DNA of 18,748 nt from Zelonia costaricensis (lineage: Eukaryota; Euglenozoa; Kinetoplastea; Trypanosomatida; Trypanosomatidae). The stretch is taken from the NCBI GenBank assembly GCA_030849075.1, contig JASAOO010003038.1:1-18748 (forward strand), in the 5' to 3' direction. Below are positions 1 through 8,775 of this stretch, piece by piece. The position numbers were made by a program, and so were the translations under genes. Each line of letters starts with the position of its first letter. Position 1 is the stretch's first letter. A model generated the notes under the pieces. The model was not told where the DNA came from and ran no database searches. It saw only the letters and a list, made by a program, of their open reading frames with translations.

Positions 1-1068
1 TGTCAAGCAAAACCAATACATTGTCGCCAGTCCTGGTGATTGCGTCGTCTCCACTCGAGCTCTTTCTCACCCTTTTCCCGTCTTTTTTTTCTTGTCTTTG
101 TTCGGCTTTCGTCACCTTGGCTCGTCTTTCCCTCTCCGCACCCCCCCCGCTCCTCCTCCCTCCAAGTTTCTTCTTTCCCTCTCTCGTCTGCCTCCGTCGC
201 TGCTTCACCACCGCCGCCTCTTGGCTTCCCGCGTTTCGCTTTGCAGCTTCTCTCGCAGAGCATTCACATCTGCTTTGTTTTTTTTTTGTTTGTTTTTCTG
301 TGCCACACGAGGGCACTCCTGCGTGCCTGCGCTGCTCGCCTTCCTTCCCCTTCCTCCTCTCCCACCTGCCGCCTTTCTTTTTGGAAAAAAAAGAGTCGCA
401 CGCGCGTCTCCTCCAAACACGTTTTGCAGGCGCACACACGCACTCGCACATCCCCACACGTACACTTACGCCGGCGAAGGACGTGACGGCAATCAAGCGG
501 CGACTACGCGCAGCACCCCAAGGCTTGAAAAAGTGGAGCTTGGAGGCTACGGCGTTGTGGCAAGACAGAAACGAGAAACAAGAGGCTGAGACCCAACCCC
601 GGGACCGGTCGCTGTCATCACCATCAAAAGAACACAACACTAATCACGCCTGCTAAGTGACAGATAGAGGAACAGCAGAAAAAAAGAAAGAGCCAAGTAC
701 GCCGTACCTACGTGTCACCACAGCGTCGAGCTAGACTAACAAAAAAAAAGTTAAAACAAGAGGAAACGTAAGTGAGCGAGAAGATTCACCGTGGCACATC
801 CACCAAGATATTCTAAACCGAAACGCACCACGCTATCTGCATCTCTCCCTCCGCCTCCAGCACGCCCGTCAGCGGCCCCTTCGCCGACACTCACTCGACT
901 TCTCTTGTTTTCTCTTTTCGCTACCCGCTTGTGTGGTGCACTTCACTCTGACGTCCTCTCTTTTTTCTTTTCCTCTTGATTTTGACTAGCACAGAAAACC
1001 TTCGTCCCTCTACTGACGCTGTGCTTTGCGCGTGCCAAACGTGTTGGTGGTGACATCCGTGATCATTT

Positions 1069-1090
1069 GTGTGTGTGTGTGCGCGCGCGC
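1069..1090 (+). repeat. (GT)n(GC)n microsatellite
   Basis: An uninterrupted alternating purine-pyrimidine run, about six GT units followed by five GC units. It lies in the leader region of the FUSC-like gene and is the kind of tract that can adopt Z-DNA and vary in length between strains. Confidence 0.9.
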
Positions 1091-2170
1091 TTTCCTCCTC
1101 TTCCCTCTTCGCGCTTATTGATTTCTTTGCTTCTTTTCTCTACCTTTTTTTTCGCGTGCGAGTTTTTTTGTCTCCTTCCGTCCCCTCCCTCCCTCTTTCT
1201 ACCTCCTTTCGCCGCTTTTTCTAGTCTTTGTACCTCGACGCTTTCCCAAATTCCCGCTTTTCTTCTCCAGCTGGTCTCGGCTCTTGTTTTTTCAAGGTGC
1301 ATTGATATTTGTGACACCGCCCCCGTAAGTGACCGTTTCGGTTTCTTCTTTTTCTCTGATTGTTTTTTCTCGCGTTTGTGTGTGTGTTTGTGTGTGCTTG
1401 CGAGTGCGTCTGCGTGTGCACGCCACCTCCTTTTGTCTCTTGTGTACCTGTCTTGTGTCAATCTCCGCGCTATCTTTGTCCGGCTGTCTGCAGTTCAGCT
1501 CCGGAGTACAAGAGCTTCTGTAGCCTCGGCTTCCTCTTACCCTGTTCTCATATTTGCCCGCCCCCCCCCCCCCACCCCTCCATCCGCCTCTTCGTCTCTG
1601 CCGGCTGCGCCAAAAACTCGGAAAGAAAGAGAGACACTCCAGGGACGCACGCGCACCAAGATACGTGTTGCACTCCAGAAAACCTCAGGTTTCTGCAAGA
1701 CGTCCTCGGCTTCTCTTTTTTTTTTCTCCGATCGTCGCCCTCCGGTATTTCCGTTTTCTCCTTCCTGCTGCTTTCCAGACAAGCCCAGAATTCGTTGTCG
1801 CTCATACACGCGCGCGAGTCTCTCTCCAGCAAAGTAGCGAAAGTGTGGAACAAGAAACTGAGAAAAGAAAAGACAAGCCTCAACACACGCCCACACAGAC
1901 ATCCGCACTCGCACACTCACTGAGAACGGACGAGTGCACAGCCGTCAACCTCTCTCCCTCCCCCCTTTTACCCGATCCCCATCTCCTCGTCTTGTGCTCT
2001 ACCTCCCCTCTCCTCAAAAGCTAGCTTCTCTATTTTTCTTTCCCTTTTTTGTGCGTTTTTCCTCGTCATTGTTTTGAGGCTTTCGTCGTGTTTTCTCGTG
2101 TTTCTGTTTACTCTTGCGTGTACAAATTGGTGTTTGTTTGTGTAGCTGTTGCTCGTTGTGGGTCATTCTG

Positions 2171-2203
2171 CGCCCTTCTCGTTCTCTCCTTTCTTCACTT
2201 TAG
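2171..2203 (+). promoter_or_regulatory. Predicted SL trans-splice acceptor nearest the FUSC-like gene
   Basis: A strong pyrimidine tract (2171-2200) ends in TTTAG at 2199-2203, giving an AG 71 bases before the ATG at 2275. It is followed by a second pyrimidine tract (about 2221-2259) with no AG before the start codon. This is the closest good acceptor. Many other tract-plus-AG combinations exist further upstream, for example around 261, 428 and 1270, and none would introduce an upstream ATG, so the true or alternative acceptors could lie much further left. The prediction rests on the usual trypanosomatid rule of the first AG after a polypyrimidine tract. Confidence 0.5.
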
Positions 2204-2274
2204 TGATAGCAGCGGTTGGCCGTTTCCTTTTCTTCTTTTCTTTTTCTCATTTTTATTCGCCGCGCGTGCCCACG

Positions 2275-5200
2275 ATGTCCAAGCACAGCGCGTCCGAGGA
2301 AGAGCCCATCTTCACCGCAAAGAACAGCCTCTCGGCCAACCCGTCTACCGTCGGCGAATCGCAGCCCGTCTCGGCCGCCATCGTGCCGGCCGAGGACGTG
2401 AGGGTCGACCAACACCACCCGTTCACCCCTATCCGCCCCGGCAACGTCCAGCCGCCACCGCCGCCGGCGCCCATTCGCACCAAACTCGACCCCGCCACCC
2501 CGGCCACCCTCGTCTCGGCCGTCCTGGCCGACAAGTCTGCCACCTTCCAGCGCGTCGAACCGTCGCCCACAAAGCGGGCGATGACGACCATCGAGGTGCC
2601 GGCGGCGAAGTCGCGCGGGGCACCCAACGCGAGCGGGGCGCCTGGCAACCGCATCGCCAACAACGTCGACGGCGGCCACTCCTCCGATGACGACGAGATG
2701 TCGCTGGACAGCTACGGCATTCCGCGGTACAACGCTCGCTACCCCGACGGCGGCAGCGGCGGACACGGCGACGTCAGCGTGCCCTGGAACCTGCGCCCGT
2801 CGCAACGTCGCATGAACTGCACCTTCTTCGACTCCCTGCGCGCGCCACAATTTTGGAAGCAGTTTGAGTTCGCCACCCGCATCACGGCGCTGTCGGTGCT
2901 CGTGCCGGGTGCCCTGATCGCGGCGAAGCTGCCGGGCAGCCCGTTCGTGTCGCCGTTCATGGTGTTCTCGTCCACCGTCCTGGCGGCGAAGCGGACGTCG
3001 GGGGAGTCGGTGGCGTACATCTTCAGCTGGATCCGTGCTGGCATGCTGTGGCTGCCGCTCGCCGTGATTGCCGGTGCCCTGGACCTCGGCAACCACATGG
3101 CTGGCTGGTGCATCTACTACACGGCGATGCTGTTCATCATGGCCATGTTCACCGAGGGCATCGTCCGCCGCATCTGCCTCCTGCTCTTCAACAGCTGCAC
3201 CGTCGGCCTCCTCGTCAACACCAGCCGCACCGCCACCTTCCCGTGCCACGTGATGGTGGACTGGTGCATCGGCACAGGCCTGTGCGTCGTCGCCGCCTTC
3301 TTCCCGTACCCGCTCTTCTGCAAACGTGAGGCGCAGCGGCTGCTGCGGGACATCGCCCGCAACACCGCCACGGCGTACCGCGGCCTCGTCTACTCCTTCT
3401 GGAGCCCCTCGAACGTCGAGCGCAACATGGCCATGTCGAAGGTGCAAATCATGACCAGCTCGCTGGACGAGCTGCTGCCGCTCTTCGAGCACTACCAGAG
3501 CTTCTCCTTTTACGAGTTCCTCTTCGAGTCGCCCGAGGTGCGTGACATTCGCGCGCTCAAGTTCGCGCTGTTCGAGCGCCTGCGCATCAACCTCAGCAGC
3601 ATGACCCGCGTGCTGGACATGGTCGAGGCCAAGCCCAGCGCAGTCGACGATTCCGACCGCTCCAAGGCGTTCGGTGAGCTGCTGAACCCCCACCTCAACG
3701 CCGTCGCCGAGGCCTTCGACGAGCTGCTCGACCTCCTGGCCCACGCCAAGACCCGCAAGGCGCTCATCGAACTGCACGAGCGCTTCGAGTACTTCGCCGA
3801 CCGCACGGACGACCTGCAGGATGCCTACAAGCTGGCGCGCCGCATGATCTTCTACGAACACACGTCCGACGTCTTGGAGGAGTTCGTGCCGCTCATGACC
3901 TTCTACCTCTTCACCGTCGTGTGCGTGCGCGACACCGTCGACATCTTCCGCACCAAGGTCAAGGCGTACCAGCCCACCGTCCGCGGCATGCTCAAGCAGA
4001 TCTGGAGCAAGACCATGTGGGAGCCCCTCGAGGAGAACCTCAACTTCCTTCGCAAGCTTTTCACGGAGTGGAACCGGCGCGAGCTCCAGCGCGTCATCGA
4101 GGCGGCCAAGGTGAGCGGCGCCATGATCTTGACCATCGGCTTCACGTACCTGATCAAAGTGGACATGGCGTCCTTCTCAGGCCCAAACATCATTGCCTTC
4201 GTGTCCGGCTCGAACCCCGTCGAGGCGGTCCAGGAGTCGATTGTGCGTCTCACGGGTTGCCTCCTCGGCACGGTGCTGGGCTTCTTCGCCGGCACGTACT
4301 CGAAGACGCCAGTGCAGCGCGTTGCCTCGCTGTGCACGCTCATGTTCTGCGGCACGTTCCTGCGCTTCGACAAGGAGTACGGCGTCATGGCTGTGTACGG
4401 TATGTTCGTTCTCATTCCGCTTGACTCGATCACGGAAACGACGATGGAGGACACGGTGCAGCGCATGAACCAGAACACCTTCGGCATCTTCATTTACCTC
4501 TTTGTCAGCGCGCTCGTGCTGCCGCTGTCGCCCAGTCTCATCCTGCGCGCAAAGCGCAGCAACGTGCTGCGCCGCATGAGCTCCGTCGTGGCGAGCATGA
4601 TGGAGCTCTTCAGCACGCCGCTCGTGACAGATGTGGGGCTGAGCAGCAGCTACAGCCGCCTCACCGCCGACGCGTCGGACGAGGACGAGGCGATGCACAA
4701 CACTGGCGCTGGCGCCGGCGTCGGCCCAGTGACGGAGATGCCGCCGCGCAGGCGCCTGTCGAACCGCTCGCTGCACATGATGTCCAAGTCGGACACGGCC
4801 ATGTCCGACATCGACAAGCAGCTGGCGGACCTGATGCGTCGCCTGAAGGGGACGAAGGACATGATGAAGTTTGCCCGCGACGAGCGCACGCTGGTCGAGG
4901 TTGACTACCCGATCAAGTCGTGCGAGCAAACCTACACCCACATGTACCGCATGACGATGCTGCTCAAGACGATGTGGATGAGCTGGAACGTGCTTCGCAG
5001 CCAGCGCCGCTACACGGAGGAGTCACGGCACATGATGCGCAACCTGCAGCCCGTTGCCCACGACGTTGCCGGCGCCTTCCAGCGGTTTGTCGACCTCATG
5101 TGCTACATGATGCGGGAGCCGTCCATCAACTTGGAGGGCGACATCATGAAGACGGTGCTCGATCTCATGGAGGCCTCCGACGCGCTGCACCGTCGCAAGA

Positions 5201-5811
5201 GCCAGATCATGCTGATGCTCATCAACCAGTCCGTGCAAGAGTACGTGGCGCGCATGGAGCCTGTCGACTCAGCCAGCAGCAGCGGCCCCAACACGGGCGA
5301 CGTCGACGCCGCGGGGCATCCCCCCGCCCACGGCACGAGCTCGCCGCCCGGCCTTTCCGCGCACCAGCCGCGCAGCCCAGGCCTGCGCCAGCCACCAGCG
5401 TTCAGCTCGGATGGGTCGCGCTTCAACTCGCGCCCGCCGTCGCTGATCGCACGACAAGGCGGCTTCTCGCGCACCACCACGTACGACGGCAACTTCAACC
5501 AGCTCGCCTCCCCCTCGCCCGCGGGGTCGCCGTCGGGGCAGGGGTACAACTTCCAGGTGCTCGCGTCGGAGCGGAACGTGTCGGTGATGCCCTACCTGCG
5601 CAAGCCGGGCATGGTAGCGCCGTCGGAGCACAGCTCGCCGGCCGCCGGCGGCCCTGTGCGCCTCCCCGTCACCTTCCAGTTCCCCGTGACGTCCGAAGAT
5701 GCGGAGGGCCTGCACTCCTTCACGTTGTCGCTCGAGATGTTCGCCAACGAGTCGAAGCTGCTCATGATGAGCATCGGCGCCATGCTCGACAACCTCCGTT
5801 CGAAGCTGTAG
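2275..5811 (+). CDS. FUSC/aromatic-acid-exporter-like multipass membrane protein
   Basis: The protein has 1178 residues. The start is the first ATG of the frame; the frame runs further left only through UTR-like sequence. Residues 1-190 look disordered, Pro/Ala-rich, with an acidic SSDDDE patch near 136-141. Hydrophobic segments cluster twice: about six at 203-346 and about five or six at 612-755. A mostly helical soluble region (350-605) separates them. The C-terminal part holds helical sequence (840-990), a Ser/Pro/Gly-rich stretch (998-1125) and a conserved-looking end (1128-1178). The second membrane block, with SFSGPNIIAF, a run near RLTGCLLGTVLGFFAG and a following hairpin, is typical of FUSC_2/ArAE/ALMT-type proteins, and the first block looks like a copy of it. 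Known members export or conduct organic anions; substrate and membrane here are unknown. Family assignment is by recalled pattern, not a search. Large antisense frames are GC-bias shadows. Confidence 0.85.
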   Translation: MSKHSASEEEPIFTAKNSLSANPSTVGESQPVSAAIVPAEDVRVDQHHPFTPIRPGNVQPPPPPAPIRTKLDPATPATLVSAVLADKSATFQRVEPSPTKRAMTTIEVPAAKSRGAPNASGAPGNRIANNVDGGHSSDDDEMSLDSYGIPRYNARYPDGGSGGHGDVSVPWNLRPSQRRMNCTFFDSLRAPQFWKQFEFATRITALSVLVPGALIAAKLPGSPFVSPFMVFSSTVLAAKRTSGESVAYIFSWIRAGMLWLPLAVIAGALDLGNHMAGWCIYYTAMLFIMAMFTEGIVRRICLLLFNSCTVGLLVNTSRTATFPCHVMVDWCIGTGLCVVAAFFPYPLFCKREAQRLLRDIARNTATAYRGLVYSFWSPSNVERNMAMSKVQIMTSSLDELLPLFEHYQSFSFYEFLFESPEVRDIRALKFALFERLRINLSSMTRVLDMVEAKPSAVDDSDRSKAFGELLNPHLNAVAEAFDELLDLLAHAKTRKALIELHERFEYFADRTDDLQDAYKLARRMIFYEHTSDVLEEFVPLMTFYLFTVVCVRDTVDIFRTKVKAYQPTVRGMLKQIWSKTMWEPLEENLNFLRKLFTEWNRRELQRVIEAAKVSGAMILTIGFTYLIKVDMASFSGPNIIAFVSGSNPVEAVQESIVRLTGCLLGTVLGFFAGTYSKTPVQRVASLCTLMFCGTFLRFDKEYGVMAVYGMFVLIPLDSITETTMEDTVQRMNQNTFGIFIYLFVSALVLPLSPSLILRAKRSNVLRRMSSVVASMMELFSTPLVTDVGLSSSYSRLTADASDEDEAMHNTGAGAGVGPVTEMPPRRRLSNRSLHMMSKSDTAMSDIDKQLADLMRRLKGTKDMMKFARDERTLVEVDYPIKSCEQTYTHMYRMTMLLKTMWMSWNVLRSQRRYTEESRHMMRNLQPVAHDVAGAFQRFVDLMCYMMREPSINLEGDIMKTVLDLMEASDALHRRKSQIMLMLINQSVQEYVARMEPVDSASSSGPNTGDVDAAGHPPAHGTSSPPGLSAHQPRSPGLRQPPAFSSDGSRFNSRPPSLIARQGGFSRTTTYDGNFNQLASPSPAGSPSGQGYNFQVLASERNVSVMPYLRKPGMVAPSEHSSPAAGGPVRLPVTFQFPVTSEDAEGLHSFTLSLEMFANESKLLMMSIGAMLDNLRSKL

Positions 5812-5832
5812 CCGCGTTGAGCCCGCAACGGC

Positions 5833-5848
5833 GTGTGTGTGTGTGTGT
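5833..5848 (+). repeat. (GT)8 microsatellite in the 3' UTR
   Basis: A perfect GT run beginning 22 bases after the stop codon of the FUSC-like gene, followed by imperfect GT repeats to about 5868. It should be in the mature 3' UTR. Confidence 0.9.
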
Positions 5849-5968
5849 CTGTGTGTAGGTGTGTGTGTCTTTCCGTGCCTGTGTGGACGTCCTGCTCACG
5901 TTTGCGCCATTGTCAACTGCGCGCAATTAGGGTTCCTTTGGATCGTGTGCGCTTGCGTGTTTAAGTTC

Positions 5969-5995
5969 GTGTGTGTGTGTGTGTGTGTGTGTGTG
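5969..5995 (+). repeat. (GT)13 microsatellite
   Basis: A perfect GT dinucleotide run in the presumed 3' UTR of the FUSC-like gene. Confidence 0.92.
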
Positions 5996-6515
5996 GCGCG
6001 TCGCTGTTCTATCCGTTGTCGCCGGCATACGTTCTACAGCGCGATTCTGGTCTCGTGCTTGTGTGTATATGTGTGTGACTGTGTGCGTCCCCCTCCTTCC
6101 TCTCTCATGCAGATGCACACGGGCACACCTTTCCGCTCCTGAGCTCGGCTGCTGCGAAGGGGCGGGTGTGGAGGGAATAAGGCAGCCCTGTGGTGCATTC
6201 TCGACCACGCTGAACCGCCTCACCAACCGCCACAGAGAGCTGCGGCGCACCGTCACCTGGGAACTGCCGCCTTACTCTCCCCGCTCTGCTTCCCACACGT
6301 TGTTGTGCGGGTCGTTCTATCTTTCCTCCTCGTCGTGGTGCTTGCTTGTGTGTGGTGGTGGATGATGTGCGCCGTGCCTCTGCGTGTCCCGCACCGACGC
6401 CCTTTCCCCTTCCCGCCGGTGGTGCGTCCCTCGCTCCGGCCTGCGCACCTCGTGCGGTTTCCGAGTCGCAACGCAACCTTCTTTTTTTTTCTTTTTGGTT
6501 CACTTTCACTTGTGT

Positions 6516-6520
<5 letters not shown>

Positions 6521-6555
<35 letters not shown>
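6521..6555 (+). repeat. (GT)17 microsatellite
   Basis: The longest perfect dinucleotide array in the window, preceded by a T-rich tract at 6481-6520. Its length makes it a likely polymorphic marker between strains. Confidence 0.93.
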
Positions 6556-6556
<1 letters not shown>

Positions 6557-7852
6557 CTCTCTCTACGTGTGTCTTTTCGCGGCCTCTTTTTGCCTTCCCC
6601 TCTCCCCCCCCTCCCCGTGATTCCCCTTTTCTCGCCTACGCTACACACACACTCTCCCCCGATTCGTTTGCTCTGAGGCCCCCTCCCCCTCTTCAGTAAC
6701 ACTCCAATCCTGTTTCGCCTCTTTCTCTATTTTCCGTCATTGGTGGCACTCGCTGCCCTACTCCACACTTCGTTTTTCTTACACACACCCTCGTCTACCT
6801 TCCCCAGATGCTATGCACGCGTCGTCCTCCCTGCTCGTGCCCCCGCCCCCCGCTCTCTTCCTCCGCCACACGACCCCCCCCCCTCCTCCTCCGTCTTCTC
6901 CCTCGTGCGCGTTAGCTGGGAACGACGTGACCTCCACAGCGCGACTCAGCATCGACCGACCACTCAGGGAAAGGAAGCGGGGGTCGGGGAGAGGACAAAC
7001 GCAGGCAGTGAAACATGCACACACAAACACACGCACATCTATGCATATACACGTGCGAATGCGTCGACTTGAACCGAACGGCAGTCAAGCGCGCACGAAC
7101 CTGCGCAAATGCGCCAGTCGACAAGGCAAACTGAAAGAGCGATGTAGAAGAAAGGCACACGTGAAGGAGGTTTAACCTGTCGCAGCTACCACAGCGAAGC
7201 ACTGCGCCTTAGCAGACACATGCACGCACGCACAACCGTGTTTTCTTTTTTCTTTCTCCTTCTCCGTCTCCACGGCGGACCGTCGACGTGAGACACGCTC
7301 GCCGGCTGTGCGTCTGTGCGTGTGGGTGTGTGGGTGCACGCCAGGGGAACAAAAGGAGAAACGAAAAAAAAAGAGGTGAAGTGTGAGGTTCGGCAGGAGG
7401 CGATGCGTGGCCGCAAGGTTTTTCACGTACTCGGTCTTCTGCTGTGCGGGCCTGGCGCGCCTGCCCCTCTGCCTGCTGTCGCTCTCCCTGTTCCGCGCGC
7501 CCCTTTACACTGTCCTCCTTTTTTAGGTGCTCCGCCTCCCGCCCCGCTTCCATTGCTCGTGGTATTCCTGTCAAGCTTGCCGCTTTCCCACCCCTCCGCC
7601 TCCCTTCATGCTTGCGTTTGCCTCTGTTTTCTTGTTTTGTTCACTTCCTCGTCTTCGCCAAGACGCCGTCTCCTCACTCTTGTGCATCCCTCCCCCTACA
7701 TATGCATGTGGCCGTCCCCCGAACTCCGAATCCACCTTATCCCTCCTCACCGTCTCCTCCCTTCTTCCACCTGCTTTTTCTTTCTCTATCGCCGACTCCT
7801 TCTAGTCGGGCGGCGCTGAGAGACCCCGACTCTGGAGCTGAGCTGCGCGCTC

Positions 7853-7870
7853 GGGGAAGGGGGGGAGGGG
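7853..7870 (+). other. Potential G-quadruplex motif
   Basis: The run is GGGG-AA-GGGGGGG-A-GGGG. The seven-G run can supply two G3 tracts, so four G-tracts with loops of one or two bases are available on the sense strand. It stands out because the intergenic sense strand is generally C/T-rich. Folding is inferred from sequence only. Confidence 0.55.
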
Positions 7871-8123
7871 CGAGACAAGCAGCGTCATTCGGCGAAGGCT
7901 CGCTCTGGTGGCGTACGCGTGCCTCTGCCAGCGGAATTATACCTTTGTGCGCGTCTGCGTGCGCCCGTGTGCCTGCGTGTGTGTGTTGTGGTGACGCGGT
8001 GAGCTTTTGGAAATTACGTCAATTATGGTGCTCTTGCTTAAGCTCCTACAAAGAAAACTGCAAGCGTGTACCGCCGCAACGCGAGGCCTCTCCACGCAGG
8101 CACGTCTTCCAGTACGCCCGGGC

Positions 8124-8151
8124 GGGTCTGACGTGCGTCCACTACAGACCC
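8124..8151 (+). other. Short inverted repeat (7-bp stem, 14-base loop)
   Basis: GGGTCTG at 8124-8130 is matched by CAGACCC at 8145-8151. Just before it is the palindrome GCCCGGGC (8116-8123). It could form a small RNA hairpin in the gap upstream of the CRAL-TRIO gene. A stem this short can occur by chance. Confidence 0.35.
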
Positions 8152-8510
8152 CCCCCTTCCCTACTGCCGGTCAGGAAGGGAGCTGCTGCGCTTGCGCGCG
8201 ACGCTGCTGGCACGTAGTCGCGGAAGTGCACGTTGGTAAGCCATCGAAGTTCTGAAAAGGGCAGCTGCCGGACGCAGCGCGACATGAGCTCCCCCCCTGT
8301 GTCGCCGTTGCTTGATGGCAGCTTCGGAGTGCCCTTCCTCCTTCTTCTCCCGCTTCTCCCTACGCTGCCCTCGCTACGTGAAAGGTTGAAGGCAGAGACT
8401 CTGCTTCACCTTGGCGAATCGCCACCTTTCCATTGGGACTGACTTCTTCTACCTTCGCGCCACCCCCCCATGTCCGGTTCCTATTTCCCTCGAATGCGTC
8501 TGCTGCGTTG

Positions 8511-8512
8511 AG
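8511..8512 (+). promoter_or_regulatory. Candidate SL acceptor for the CRAL-TRIO gene (distal)
   Basis: AG in GTTGAG after the pyrimidine-rich stretch 8430-8490. Splicing here would leave a 5' UTR of about 263 bases. The two nearest upstream ATGs (8470 and 8494) fall just before this AG and would be removed, and no ATG remains before the start codon at 8776. A competing candidate lies directly against the ATG at 8774-8775. Confidence 0.4.
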
Positions 8513-8535
8513 CAGCACTTCTGCAGCATCGTGTT

Positions 8536-8550
8536 ACACACACACACACA
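8536..8550 (+). repeat. (AC)n microsatellite
   Basis: A short perfect AC run in the leader region of the CRAL-TRIO gene, within a broader CA-rich and A-rich stretch (8531-8700). Confidence 0.85.
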
Positions 8551-8772
8551 GACACTCATAGCCAACGAAGAAAAAAAAACCGCAATTTCGCCGTCATCCA
8601 CTTCTCCGACGCCCCTCTACGCAGTTCGCGCCGAAGAGCCGGCTGCTAACGTGGCACTTGACACACACACGAACACAAATACAACCACAGTAAGCCCGAA
8701 AGAAGCGGTACGCTCTTCGTTTCACTTCCTCGGTCCAGCCTCGACAGCGACTGTTTTTTCTCCGCTGGATCG

Positions 8773-8775
8773 CAG
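8773..8775 (+). promoter_or_regulatory. Candidate SL acceptor directly abutting the CRAL-TRIO ATG
   Basis: The tract CTGTTTTTTCTCC ends at 8762 and the next AG is the CAG at 8773-8775, immediately followed by ATG at 8776. If used, the mature 5' UTR would be the spliced leader alone. Upstream acceptors, notably AG 8511-8512, are alternatives. Confidence 0.35.

Larger units (their letters stand above)
1..2274 (+). other. Long non-coding leader region upstream of the FUSC-like gene
   Basis: I find no credible gene here. The open frames on both strands translate to Pro/Ser/Leu/Phe-rich or Arg/Lys/Glu-rich low-complexity sequence that mirrors the C+T bias of the + strand. The composition alternates: pyrimidine-rich at about 1-360, A- and CA-rich at 361-840, pyrimidine-rich at 841-1330, GT-rich around 1369-1430, C/T-rich with a 13-base C run at 1561-1573, A- and CA-rich at 1610-1940, then pyrimidine-rich to the start codon. 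Pyrimidine excess on the + strand fits trans-splicing signals for + strand genes and argues against a divergent strand switch. The + strand has no ATG anywhere in this stretch, checked base by base, which is unusual for 2.3 kb. Part of the left end may be the 3' UTR of a gene outside the window. Confidence 0.75.
5812..8775 (+). other. 3-kb gap between the FUSC-like and CRAL-TRIO genes
   Basis: No convincing protein gene is seen. The first 750 bases are GT-rich and carry three (GT)n arrays, consistent with the 3' UTR of the FUSC-like mRNA. 6560-6905 is strongly pyrimidine-rich. 6940-7220 switches to A-, CA- and purine-rich sequence with a small ATG frame at 7015-7134 (39 residues, no recognisable family). 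7430-7800 is pyrimidine-rich again. 7800-8300 is more balanced and GC-rich, with a G-run cluster at 7853-7870 and a short hairpin at 8124-8151. 8300-8510 is pyrimidine-rich, leading to the CRAL-TRIO gene. Unlike the 1-2274 region, this gap contains at least 20 ATGs on the + strand. Confidence 0.7.

Noticed and set aside
21..656. 211-residue + strand frame and overlapping frames in the left leader
   Set aside because: It has no ATG, and its Ser/Leu/Phe/Pro-rich translation comes from pyrimidine tracts. It does not look like a membrane protein or a signal peptide.
2149..2274. N-terminal extension of the FUSC-like protein with a hydrophobic, signal-like segment
   Set aside because: The upstream codons begin at a TTG and encode Phe/Ser-rich sequence from a pyrimidine tract that contains the predicted splice acceptor. 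The first ATG is 2275.
1..2274. Divergent strand-switch region
   Set aside because: Pyrimidine excess lies on the + strand from the left edge, so any gene further left is probably also on the + strand. The purine-rich block at 480-780 is bounded by pyrimidine tracts on both sides and contains no - strand gene.
2200..3861. 553-residue open frame on the - strand opposite the FUSC-like gene
   Set aside because: It is rich in Val/Glu/Ala/Arg/Gly/His with no recognisable domain, which is the expected antisense shadow of a GC3-rich coding frame. The + strand frame has coherent membrane segments and a family pattern.
4920..5858. 312-residue + strand frame overlapping the 3' part of the FUSC-like gene
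   Set aside because: An out-of-frame Arg/His/Pro/Ala-rich shadow that ends in the GT repeat. Nothing suggests a frameshift, since the main frame continues to a natural stop.
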